A DNA stretch of 64,000 bases from Opeltia flavorubescens (lineage: Eukaryota; Ascomycota; Lecanoromycetes; Teloschistales; Teloschistaceae). The notes below the pieces were generated by a model, which searched no databases, had not been told where the DNA came from, and saw nothing but the letters and a program-made list of their open reading frames with translations. Positions within the stretch are counted from its first letter, which is position 1, and each line of letters starts with the position of its first letter. The translations under genes were made by a program, and so were the position numbers. The DNA lies in the NCBI GenBank assembly GCA_000442125.1, contig KE546983.1:62001-126000 (forward strand), given 5' to 3'. This document shows, in pieces, positions 10,648 through 20,343 of this stretch.

Positions 10648-11186
10648 AGCGCTACCCAAAGCACGGGCTTGATGAGACAGGTTTGTGGGATTATGGACGA
10701 TACTTAGATGAACCAAGGCGGATGCAGAAAGGATGATGACAGATGGTTGTCACAGAGGCTTTAGTTGAAATAAGACGACTGGATGACTGCTGGCTTCTTT
10801 GAAAGATACTGACTAACCTTGATAGAACAAGGCATCTTTTGCGCTCTCCTCATCTAAGATACAATGGTGACAGCTGCAGGAAGAGCTGCACAATCATGCA
10901 AGAGCGCGATATTCTCCTTGATAAGACTCTAATGAATGCTGCACATCCTCCTTTCGGTATTCACCCTATGCATCTGGCCAGGATAAATACCTACAAGGGA
11001 CAGGTATCAGCAAACATATTTCTTTTCAACCAAACAATGTCGTGCACATAACGAAAAACACCTGAAAAGGTCAATATCTCCGTCCCCAAAACCTCCCCAA
11101 GACTTCCCCTATATACCATATCTCATATCCTCCCTCCCACCACCACCCCATCCATCCCTCTCATCCACCCATCCACCAAAACCACC

Positions 11187-11844
11187 ATGCCACCACCGCC
11201 CACCCCCCTCCCCCAAACCCTCAACCTCACCGCCTCCGCCTCCGAAAACTCAAACCTCTACCTCGCCATCGCCCCCACCCTCCGCCGCTGGCGGCGCAGC
11301 ACCCTCTCCTTCGACCAATTCCTTTGGGAGAAGGAACTTAAATGCCAAATTGAAATGTACTATCGAAAGAATTTTTTGGATCTTGGGAGAAGGGAGAGAA
11401 GGGAGAAGGGTGGGGCTGCTGGTGGGGATAGTGGTGGGGGAGTTGAGGGGTGTTGAGGCGTGTTAGGGCGGTTAGTAGGTTTTGTTTTTTTTTGTTTTTT
11501 TTTGTTTTTTTTGGAGGGGGATGAGGGGGTGATTGCGTTTTTGTTTATGTTTGAGTTTAGGGTGGGATAGGGTTGATGAGGAGGGTTTGGGTTGGGTTGG
11601 AATGGATTAGCTGATGATGATGGTATGGTAGGAAAAGGGGTTGGTGTGGATACGAGAGAATATTCCGAATGTACCACCTCCGCGGCGGAGGAGTGGCTGG
11701 AGTTTTCTGAGTGGTTTGGTTGGGGTTTCGGTGATTGGGGTTGCGGGTGTAGCGTTAGGTGTAGGGTTTTGCTTCTTCTTCTTCTTCTTCTTCTCGCGTG
11801 CGTCTGTTACTTGTCCCGGTATTAGAAGTGGTGGGTGGAACTAG
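11187..11844 (+). CDS. Possible small hypothetical protein, structure uncertain
   Basis: An ATG in good context (ACCACCATG) at 11187 opens 89 codons. The Pro-rich start is followed by NLYLAIAPTLRRWRRS and FDQFLWEKELKCQIEMYYRK, which looks like real protein. It then degrades into Gly/Arg/Glu low complexity. A further open stretch at 11641-11844 encodes a strongly hydrophobic segment (VSVIGVAGVALGVGF) that could be a membrane anchor on a second exon after an intron of about 250 nt. I could not place a donor with confidence. It could equally be low-complexity noise. Confidence 0.25.
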
Positions 11845-13581
11845 TTTGCGGAGGATTGAGAGATCTTGATGGAGCTCCTTTTGTGGCCCATCTGACACCC
11901 CATTTATTCTTCGAGTACCAATTCCGTCAATATTTCCGAAACAGCGATACTAAGGCAAGTATCAATGACCTCTGCCGGGATATAGTATTTCCAAGCGTAT
12001 CAGGCCCTTTTTCAAACGCATCTCAAGGCTGGACGCAGCGTACACTTGCACCGATCCCATCTAGACTTCTATCGAATGAGTTGAAGTTCTCTGGATGCAC
12101 CGTGATGATGTTCTGTACTTGCAATTGACTTATGGAATCGAATTACCTAGCGTACAAAGACGGCTCGCATCAGGTCATCACGGGACTAATTTGTTTGACG
12201 GATATATATAATTTTACTCCATAGCTATTGAAGTGGACGAGTACTCAATATGGCCGCCGCCTGCAGCCGGTGGCGTGTTAAAGAGTTCAGTCACAACATG
12301 AGACGTACCTCTTTCAACCACCTCTGCCGGTTGTGGCGGAGGATATGCTACATCATCTCTTTTCCAGAATGTCGGGATTCGAATGCCGCGGATCTAGACT
12401 TGGCAGTTATTCTTGCAAACGATGATGAAGCCAAGTTTGTAAGGCAGTGAGATTGGGTTACAAAGTGGAAGTCCCCATTCCAAAGAGACACTGGTATATA
12501 AACGCTTTCTACTAGTCCAGCACCTTGCGCTATTGCCGATGGCGGATGTAGGACCATACCAGGCCCAACCTTTTATGCAGCTCGTGGGACTGCAGAACGG
12601 GGCTCTTCCCGCCTAGTAGTCCTAATAGCACTGGGTAGCTTTATGGCAGGATATCAATTATATGTTGGACGTTCTCTACGGGCGAGGACTTATCGGTCGG
12701 TGCATGCGATGATTTCAAGTAAAAGCACCACGAGGTTTCAAAAGGGACCATGACGACTTTAGGGAGATGATGCGAATGCTGTAGAGGTTCCAAGAATTGG
12801 CAAGCTTCCTGGAACGTCCAAATAACTGCTGGCGCGTGTAGCTGGTATGTTTGGTGTAGGGGGTGCTGCGGCGAGAAAAGGGTGTGTGGTGGCGAGTTGC
12901 GTGGTGCTTTGTGCTCCCGGTGGATAATAGGCTTCTGATTGGCTGAATTACGATGCATTGAAACAAGATCCCAAATCGTGAATTGGATAGTTGTAGTTTG
13001 AATGGTTCATTAGAAAGTGAACTTTTGAAGCTAGTACGTACAGAGCCAGCTTTTTGGCAGAGCTCGTTCTATCGGTATTTTGGCTTCTGACGCGTGTATG
13101 GTAGTATTGCAGGTCTCATCGGAAAATTATCATGTACCTTGGTGCATTTGGTTGAAGTTTATGGTGAGAATTCTTGTGGTAATAGAATATGAATTTATGA
13201 AGTTGCTTACGGACAATGTGGAGGTGTTGGTTGGGGAATTGGTACGCGTGCTATCGATGAATAGGTGGGTTTTGCTTTTTTCATGGGCATAACTTGGGGA
13301 GATGGAGGTAGACAATTAATGGACAAGAATAGCACCACAGCTTGTTGCGAGACAGCAAATGCTTCAAACATTGCAGCAAAATGTTTTTGCAGACTTGGTA
13401 GGAGATGTCTCAATGAACGTATGCGTATGGCGCTCAGTAATATGCTCATGGAGCCGCATATATAAAGGGAAAAATCTCTGCGCATGATCGATATGCATCA
13501 ATGGCTGTTCTCCAAGCGACTTCCAGTTCTCCTCCGGTATGACTGCCATTTTTTTTGAAAATCAGAGGACAGGGGTACAAC

Positions 13582-13598
13582 CGATGCATGCATCACTT
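13582..13598 (+). repeat. Dispersed palindromic repeat, copy B
   Basis: CGATGCATGCATCACTT is identical over 17 bp to copies A (1054-1079, opposite strand) and C (34140-34165, same strand). Downstream similarity to copy C (TTTA..GCTCG) continues weakly. Confidence 0.5.
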
Positions 13599-14171
13599 TA
13601 TGCTCGGGCGCTAAGAAAGGTCGGCTCCGAGTCTTCACCGCTGAGGCCGGAAGTTAGGTCCATCTTTTTGTTTTTCACCCGATCTAGAGTGTGAAATCAT
13701 TCGTCTGACCGGTATTAAGTCCTTGCTACATCGGTAGGTTTCATGGTACAAGTGCGCCATATGATAAGAACGAAATCTTTGATTCCATAATCTTCAACGC
13801 CCAAGACTTGAAGCCAAACCCAATTTGCCATGACGTGTAGCTAGCACCACGTTCAGCCGCACGCCGTTCACCGAGCTGAGGCTCTAGAGGTTTCATCATG
13901 CGAAGCGAGAAGTAGTACATCATAGCCATCCTTCGCGAAACTCTGCTGCACGCAGAAATATCGACAAAAAATTACCCTTATGAGCAGCCTGCCTAGTAAT
14001 AGCTGAAAAGGCTAGTTGAGCAATCTCGTTACGCTTCGCCAATAAACGTTGATCTTGGGACGTCGAGCCTAATCGTAAGAAGTGGACGAGAAAATACAAA
14101 TTGGCCATGGAATCCCTCTGTCCTCTTTCAAATCTTCAAACGAAACGCTCTCGTCCGTACCCTCCATAAAA

Positions 14172-14700
14172 ATGTCATCGCAAGAGGAATTTCAACCACC
14201 TGTTGGCCCGCCCCCGCCCAAAGTAAGCATCTCCATCTTCTCCCCAGTGCTTCGACCTTGACGCCGATTTGATCCAAATTGATGGCTGATAAGCGACACG
14301 CAGGTCCCCCTCGGCTGGAAAGCCGTCTGGAATCTCCAATACAATGAATGGTACTCTTCCCTTGAGCCCTCAACACCACCTCCGCCACCACCATCAATCA
14401 TCCCTACTAACATCCCCCCCACCACGCAACAGGTTCTACGTCAACCTCAACACCCGCCTCTCCCAATGGGAATCCCCCGAGGGCACCGCGCCTCCCAGCG
14501 GCCCACCTCCAGGATACTTCGTGGAGCGCGACGAAGAATATTCCTGCGACGGGCACGGGAGTCCTGATCATCCTGCAGCTTGTGGAGCGAAGGGGCCGCA
14601 TAAAGCGCATAAAATTCGAAAGTTGGTGAGGAAGTGGATTGAGAGGTTGACTGGTCATCATGGTGGGGGAAGTAAGGGAGCGGGAGTTCATGGTAAGTAG
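14172..14700 (+). CDS. Small WW-domain protein
   Basis: I infer three exons, 14172-14222, 14304-14350 and 14433-14700, giving 121 aa. The introns are 81 nt (GTAAGC..CTGAT..CAG) and 82 nt (GTACTC..CTAAC..CAG), and both keep the frame. The second interrupts the WW domain, so a plain frame scan misses the gene. The WW domain lies at residues 18-48: VPLGWKAVWN (W22), WFYVN (33-37) and TRLSQWESP (W45, P48), with the expected 23-residue W-to-W spacing. A Pro-rich stretch precedes it. The tail has a His/Cys-containing linker and a basic KIRKLVRKWIERL helix. WW domains bind Pro-rich ligands, and the partner is unknown. The last codons (GGTAAGTAG) also form a donor-like site, so a further exon is possible. 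Confidence 0.8.
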
Positions 14701-15618
14701 AGAGAGCGCTTCAGGGGAGTTTTGTTTACAGAGGGGAGTTGGGCTGACGTATTGCGTGGTAAGAATGCGCGTGATGTTGGTTGGACAATGGTTGGTATAA
14801 TTCATCTCGTTATTCTCCTGCGGACGGGGAAGAGTAACGCCAATGGATTTTGGGTTGGACATGAGATGTTCGTGGAGGAATGGAACGTCTTTGTGCTGGA
14901 CAGCAGATTCACTGTCTTTCTACGGAAAGATGTTGATCTCGGATTGTAACCATGAGTTCTTGTGTCTTTGGCCCACTAAACAACGGTATAATTGCATGCA
15001 ATACCGGTAACAAAGTCTTGATATCAGGGTTCTTTCTATCATCTGTGTGAATTATTGATACTTCGATAAGGGAGATTCATTTGAATCCCTTTCAGAATCG
15101 TGTTGTATCCCAATACTTGGGCTCGGACCGAAAATGATGTGGCGATGTCATCGTTGTGACTGCGCAGTCAAGGTACACAGACGGTTGCAGTACATGCATA
15201 TACATTGAGCAAGTTCATGCATGTGGATCTTATATCAGAAAAAGATCCCTTTGATACGGCAACAAAATGGGCAGTATCACCAGTTCGGAGTCACGCGTAA
15301 CTAAAAGCGAGAGATATATTTTCGAGCAGTGCACGGCGACACCCCACTACCTTGAAACATATCCATTGAAATACCCAATATAATAATAGATTGAATACAT
15401 GGTTATGATAGCAATCTTCAACTTCTCGGTTACTCGGGGTTCTCGGATTATTCGGGCTGTTCGGCCCTCTCGGCTTTTGAGGTCCGTGATCTACAAATGA
15501 TAAGATTGATAAGAGATAAGATTGCCATCGATGATAACGAGGACCTCGGCATTTCGTAAACAGCTTCATCAACGTCCTCGATTCCTTCACTCGTGATTAA
15601 TATTCACTTGCTCCAGCC
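14701..15618. other. No supported gene
   Basis: The frame at 14722-14949 has no recognisable motif. The last 150 bp form the probable promoter of the DUF7924-like gene that starts at 15619. I see nothing else in it. Confidence 0.45.
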
Positions 15619-17019
15619 ATGAAAGGACAGCAGCAATGTCTTACTGCCGTCAATCCTTTACACACATCTCCTCGGTCCATGCTTGGCAAGAGAAAGCGCA
15701 GTGTCTTATCACCAAACAACCAAGAAAGCGATCCAGAGCTTCAACCTTCTCCATTCGTATTGACTCGTGCTAATCTTCGTGCATTGAGTGAGCAAACGCA
15801 GCGAAGCAGCAGCACTCTTACTCAAAATTACCCTTACCCGTTTGAAAGAATGCTTCTCCCAACTCCATCGGCGGAACAAGCCTCAACTCCAAAGAAATCA
15901 AAGACAAAGACAGCTACGACCGGACTCGCCGCAGATGCAATCCTTGGCATCTATAACATCCATCTCGGACGGAACCTGCCAATGCCTAAAGACCTAGACA
16001 ACCTCGTCCGTAAACTCCAAACACCACGCGAAGCACCGATCACACCGAATTCCCAATGGGTTAAAGGGTTCAAAGCCAACCCAGAGAAATTATTGGAGCC
16101 CACTGAGATCTATGCGATGATGAAATATCTTGTGTATAATCCTAAATTTCACCCTGGTGATCTTGATGGGGAACCGATGGTCGCGATGGAACTAGACCAA
16201 CAGTGGACAGCCGAAGTCCCCAAGCCACCAGGCTACACCGACGATCAAGACCTGCAGGCTGCCATGGCTAAATATGGTCTACCTTCCAGAGCACAACCTG
16301 ATGCTGTGCACGGTTACAGCGCCGATGCTTTGCCGGAACCTCTCCTCACGCGCGTCAAGGCCTTGCCTGAAGCACTTCTTGTTCGCTCTAAGAGGCCTTG
16401 GATGCCCTGGCAAACAACTCAGTGGAAGACACCTCAAGGCAATCAATTCAAAGCAGAGCAGCAGACTCGACGGGATACATCAACATCGAATGAATGTATG
16501 TACCAATTCTTCAGGTACAACTCCTCTGCCTACGATCCTGAACCATCTCCTGCGTGTACATGCGTCTTCTCACTACAAGTCTACGATGAATATTGTCGGT
16601 TCCGCATTCACTGGCGTCGTGTCGATGAAAATGGCAAAGTGTCCTACGAGGGTGATGTGCTCCGTTCTGCCTTTTTCGATGACGAACTTCAAATTTTCAA
16701 TCTGCGCAGTTGTGTCTTGGAAGTACTGAAGTGGGCGCGCGGGACACGGCTGGATGCAATTAAGCGTAAGTTACTGGCGTTGAGCCCTGTGCAGCCGGTA
16801 CCCATTGCGATAAGGTATGAGTCAAGCTTGCGGTACGAGTGGTATGTAGTTGACAGTCGTAGCACCCCTCCGCGCAACGCCATTGCTTCTTCTCATCATT
16901 CCCAAAACCAGTCGCGTGCCCTCATACACTCGCCACCCACACCCTCCGGCCACCAATCGAAAAGAGCTAGAACGCTCAACGGCGATGAAGATGAAGAGTC
17001 CGAAGATGAGCTTGGTTAA
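15619..17019 (+). CDS. DUF7924-like protein with altered active-site motif (paralogue A)
   Basis: This single-exon gene encodes 466 aa. The N-terminus has a basic KRKR cluster (24-27, possible nuclear signal) and a Ser/Thr/Pro-rich region. The domain begins near residue 105. In the intact relatives of this family the core looks like a PD-(D/E)XK fold: PD..YGY, then E-x-K on a strand, then a Q helix, then CVFS and IHW motifs. Here Asp228 (QPDAVHGYS) is present, but the strand reads TTQWKTP, so Glu is replaced by Gln268 (K270 kept). CTCVFSLQVYDEY and FRIHWRRVDENGKVSYE follow. The tail is acidic (GDEDEESEDELG). The tandem neighbour at 17358 keeps E-x-K. A non-catalytic, perhaps regulatory or decaying copy is likely. 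The family function is unknown. Confidence 0.75.
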   Translation: MKGQQQCLTAVNPLHTSPRSMLGKRKRSVLSPNNQESDPELQPSPFVLTRANLRALSEQTQRSSSTLTQNYPYPFERMLLPTPSAEQASTPKKSKTKTATTGLAADAILGIYNIHLGRNLPMPKDLDNLVRKLQTPREAPITPNSQWVKGFKANPEKLLEPTEIYAMMKYLVYNPKFHPGDLDGEPMVAMELDQQWTAEVPKPPGYTDDQDLQAAMAKYGLPSRAQPDAVHGYSADALPEPLLTRVKALPEALLVRSKRPWMPWQTTQWKTPQGNQFKAEQQTRRDTSTSNECMYQFFRYNSSAYDPEPSPACTCVFSLQVYDEYCRFRIHWRRVDENGKVSYEGDVLRSAFFDDELQIFNLRSCVLEVLKWARGTRLDAIKRKLLALSPVQPVPIAIRYESSLRYEWYVVDSRSTPPRNAIASSHHSQNQSRALIHSPPTPSGHQSKRARTLNGDEDEESEDELG

Positions 17020-17357
17020 CTGCGAATGGATGGATTAGCAGGAGGGCAGTTGGGAATGCAAATACAGGACGAAGTGACAAGGTATCATTCCAGGCTGCAG
17101 GATAGAAGAGAGGTATTTCTCGGAGACGGTATGAGATCTCAGGATTGGACAGTGTGATACCCCTATATGATGTAAATAGATAGTTGTCAACAGGATTGCC
17201 ATGCGGATCTAACGGACTTAAGGTGCACGTAATCAAATCTCACCTTGTTCAATTGCATCAACCACGATTTATTCACTCGAGAATAATTTCGTGTTCCATC
17301 ACTACCCCGCTCAGTACTTCCCTAGTCATCTAGTGATCTTGAACACTCTGATCCTTC

Positions 17358-18674
17358 ATGTCAGGCAAGCGTCGTCGAGGATCCGAATCGTTACAGCAAG
17401 ATCCTCATCCCACTCAAACAATCATCGAAGGACAAGCAAATGTAGCAGAAGTTGCTGCAGTGGATACCTTTGTCGTTAACGAGCAGCCGCGTCGGGTCAC
17501 TCACAGCTCTCCATCTACATCAGAACATCTGCCTCCTCTGGCTCACGAGTCGCCTTCCGGCGATACTCAGCTCACTTATCCCAATCTCATTGAACTCCAC
17601 GCCGGGGAATCACTACTAGAGATCCCTTCATTTCCCCATCCCTTCGGCAGTATACCTCGAAAGCCACATTCATCTCCCCTCAACCCTGACAAGTCTCCCT
17701 CCGTTTCTGCCTCAGGATCTCCATCTCACTCGAGCATGACGACACCATCCCAGGCAGAACAAAGGCTGACTGGCTACCGCTATTACATGGACCGGAAAAC
17801 GCCATTGCCTGACGACCTCAAAGATTTTGTTGCCCAGTTGAAGAAGCCACGTTCATCAACCATCACACCGAACTCAAAGTACGTAGCTCAAGCAAACGAC
17901 GTAACCAAATTTATGCTAGAGAATAACGCCAAACATGTGCTACTGGATCGACTCATCTACCCCGTGAAACTCGTTGACAACCCTGACGTAGAAGGTGAGG
18001 ATATGATCTGGCGTGGTATGGATGATCCATGGGGCGACCATCTACCCCAACCACAAGGCGGGCTCCCCGACGTAGAGGAGAAAGAGTTTCAAAAGGCGAT
18101 AGAACAGGCTGGAGCTCCGCCAAAACCAAAACCAGACGCCAGCTACGGATATCGCGATTGGATTCTCGACCCTGACCGTATCTCTTTGCTCAAGACCTGG
18201 TATCCGGTGACCTTGGTCTACACGGATGCTCCCTGGTTTCCTTACCTGATAGTCGAGTGGAAAGGTAAGCTCGTGGCAATACAGATCGCTCGATTTCAAG
18301 CCCGGAGAGACTGCCCGCCTGCTATTGAAGCGCTGCACAAATTATTCACTCTTGACGGGGTCTCGGATCCAAGCGCCAAGTCCACTTGTGTGTTTTCACT
18401 TTGCGTGGACTCAAACATCGCTGAACATTGAATTCATTGGAGACACGTGGACGCCGACGGAAAGGTCTCCTACGAGGCCGAGAAAATCACCAGTGCGCTG
18501 CTCGAGAACGATGCTAGCGTTTTCCAACTCCAAGGGACACTACTCAATATGCTTGATTGGGTACGCGGTGAACGTTTGGAAGCTATTAAGAAGGCATTGA
18601 AGGACTTCCGGAATCCACAGCAGCCGGGGCCGCCGATGGACTCGACCTCCCCCAGAATGAACAGGGGTCTTTAA
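17358..18674 (+). pseudogene. DUF7924-like paralogue B with one in-frame stop
   Basis: The frame is continuous from ATG 17358 (MSGKRRRGSE, basic NLS-like start) to 18674, 439 codons including both stops, except for a TGA at 18429-18431 (codon 358). Homology to paralogue A continues on both sides: STCVFSL before the stop, and IHWRHVDADGKVSYE directly after it in the same frame. Paralogue A has Arg at the stop position, so CGA to TGA is the simplest cause. The nuclease-like core is complete: PKPDASYGY (Asp260), FPYLIVEWKGK (E300-x-K302) and QIARFQARRD. No GT..AG pair removes the stop without also deleting conserved residues. It is probably a young pseudogene. A truncated 357-aa protein that keeps the core would still be made if the gene is transcribed. 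Confidence 0.75.
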
Positions 18675-18989
18675 TTCGAATAGTAATATGAGTGCCTCCG
18701 TCCAAGCTATGAAAGCGAGTTGACGTGGAAAGGAAGTACGATCATAATAGTCCAATATGAAGGAATAGAATGTACTACCCAAACCTCTCTCCAAGACCTT
18801 CCTCTAACATCGACTTGAACATAGTATATAATCGCTTCAAAGACTAAGATACCGGACCAAAAAAAACAATACCTATCGTCTCCTTGGTGCTGGCTATCTG
18901 TTCTTGCAAGAGAATTGACGTTTCTAGGACCTCCTCAATGCCTCCCTTTCAATAAGTGGTAGCTGGCGAGACGAGGCGCGGGTTGTCTG

Positions 18990-19087
18990 TATCCCATCCC
19001 TGGCCATGGCACTGAAATTGGGGGTGAAGCCGTGGTAACGATGCGGTGCCAAGCTTTTGAGTGCCATTTGTGGCCAGGGATGGGATA
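18990..19087. repeat. Inverted repeat, hairpin-forming
   Basis: TATCCCATCCCTGGCC at 18990-19005 is the exact reverse complement of 19072-19087. The pairing resumes further in (ATGGCACT at 19006-19013 against AGTGCCAT at 19060-19067) after an interruption in the right arm, with a spacer of about 45 nt. No gene overlaps it. It might be a degraded mobile-element end or a structured RNA. Confidence 0.55.
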
Positions 19088-19500
19088 AATATACGCCGGA
19101 AGTACGGAAATTTGGACTCACACCTCGCTAAATTCGCCCTCCTGCCTCGTTCCATTATCAGACAAGGGGATAATCGGCAATCTTCTGTTGAATTATCCGC
19201 CCTATAATCACTCCTCGCCTTCCTCGCCTTTACGAGGTAACATCGATCGTGCAGTTCCTGGCCCTTGCTGTGACAGCAACACTTCCTTTATTTCACTTAG
19301 CACTTCCAATTCGATACCGTTCAGGTCCGTAGAAGCCTCAGAGCCCCCTGTTGGGCTTGTCCAATGCTGTGGGACAATCTCAAACGAGCCAGCGGTCAAG
19401 CAAGAGGTTGATTTCGAAGACATTACGTTAGGCTACTAATACAACTTTAGCCCTATGACGATGATGCGAGAACCGCCTCAACCGGTTACCGGTAGACCAC

Positions 19501-20343
19501 CTATGAAAAGCTGCGTGTCAGTATTGACATCGCAGAGAATACCTTCTTCCAGTCAAATTTATCGTATGTGGTCGCTTTGATCTTGAGGGATATAATAAAA
19601 GATTGGTCTTTTGCATTTCGGATAACGAGTGTGAATAGTGCCTGCTCGTATATGCCTCCTTTAACCATCTCATTCTCGTTCATGCTCCATTTCACTCGCG
19701 TCTCAGGACTCCCCATCAAGTGTCCGTGGATGAGGCGCAGACCCTCCCGAGGAGACGTGAGATTATGATGTGCAGACACTGCAGTGCCACCAACGAGGGT
19801 CAGCGGAATATCGAAGCCGAGACTATGGCTCTGTGCTGCAATATGTCCTCGGATGAGCTATGGGTAAAATTTCCGTAACAGTAATCCGTCACACTGATCC
19901 TCCTCCTCATCGTCATCATCCTTATCACAATCGGCTCTGTTACCGCCGAAACCTACGCTCCTATGACTAGTCTTTTCGACTTCCACCCCGATAGGAGCAT
20001 TACGGAACTGGAACCAGCCTCGTTTCACTGCTTCAAAATCAACACGGAATAATATCACGCAGGCCGGCTGACCATCGAAGATCCCAAACAGGACTTTCCG
20101 TAGACGTGTTGAGAAGTCGGAGCTACCAAGCTTGCCTTCCTGTAGTAACTGCTGTTCTCTGGCACGGTAGTCCTTCGTTTGGATGTCCCCTTTCTTGCGA
20201 TCGAGATCCTCTTCCAGACTGAAGGTCAGTCCGGGCACGTCTTCATTCTCCATTTCGTTTCTCGCGTCAACTCCACGAGCGCAGAAGTCGCCCAAGACGT
20301 CGGGGCACCAGCAGTATATAGATGAATCCATAAGTCTGACCAT
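19501..20343 (-). pseudogene. Unknown fungal protein with one in-frame stop
   Basis: Reading from ATG 20343, 161 codons end at TAG 19858-19860. The same frame then stays open for a further 118 codons to 19501. Sequence after the stop looks like protein (SHSLGFDIPLTLVGG, ETRVKWSMNENEMVKGGIYE, SLKIKATTY). The part before it includes GQPACVILFRVDF and FRNAPIGVEVE. The combination recalls a fungal family of about 280-300 aa of unknown function, beta-rich and without known catalytic motifs. CAG to TAG is a one-step C-to-T explanation, but I have no paralogue here to prove the original codon. An acidic Asp/Glu stretch lies just before the stop. Confidence 0.55.

Larger units (their letters stand above)
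10648..14171. other. Gene-poor region with one doubtful small gene
   Basis: The open frames in these 3.5 kb lack motifs, good starts and splice signals, apart from the doubtful candidate at 11187-11844. G/T-rich low complexity (about 11480-11600, with runs of T separated by G) and a CTT microsatellite (about 11769-11793) are present. One copy of the palindromic repeat lies at 13582-13598. Confidence 0.45.

Noticed and set aside
11360-11677. Minus-strand Pro/Lys-rich frame
   Set aside because: It comes from G/T-rich low complexity on the plus strand. No motif or start context.
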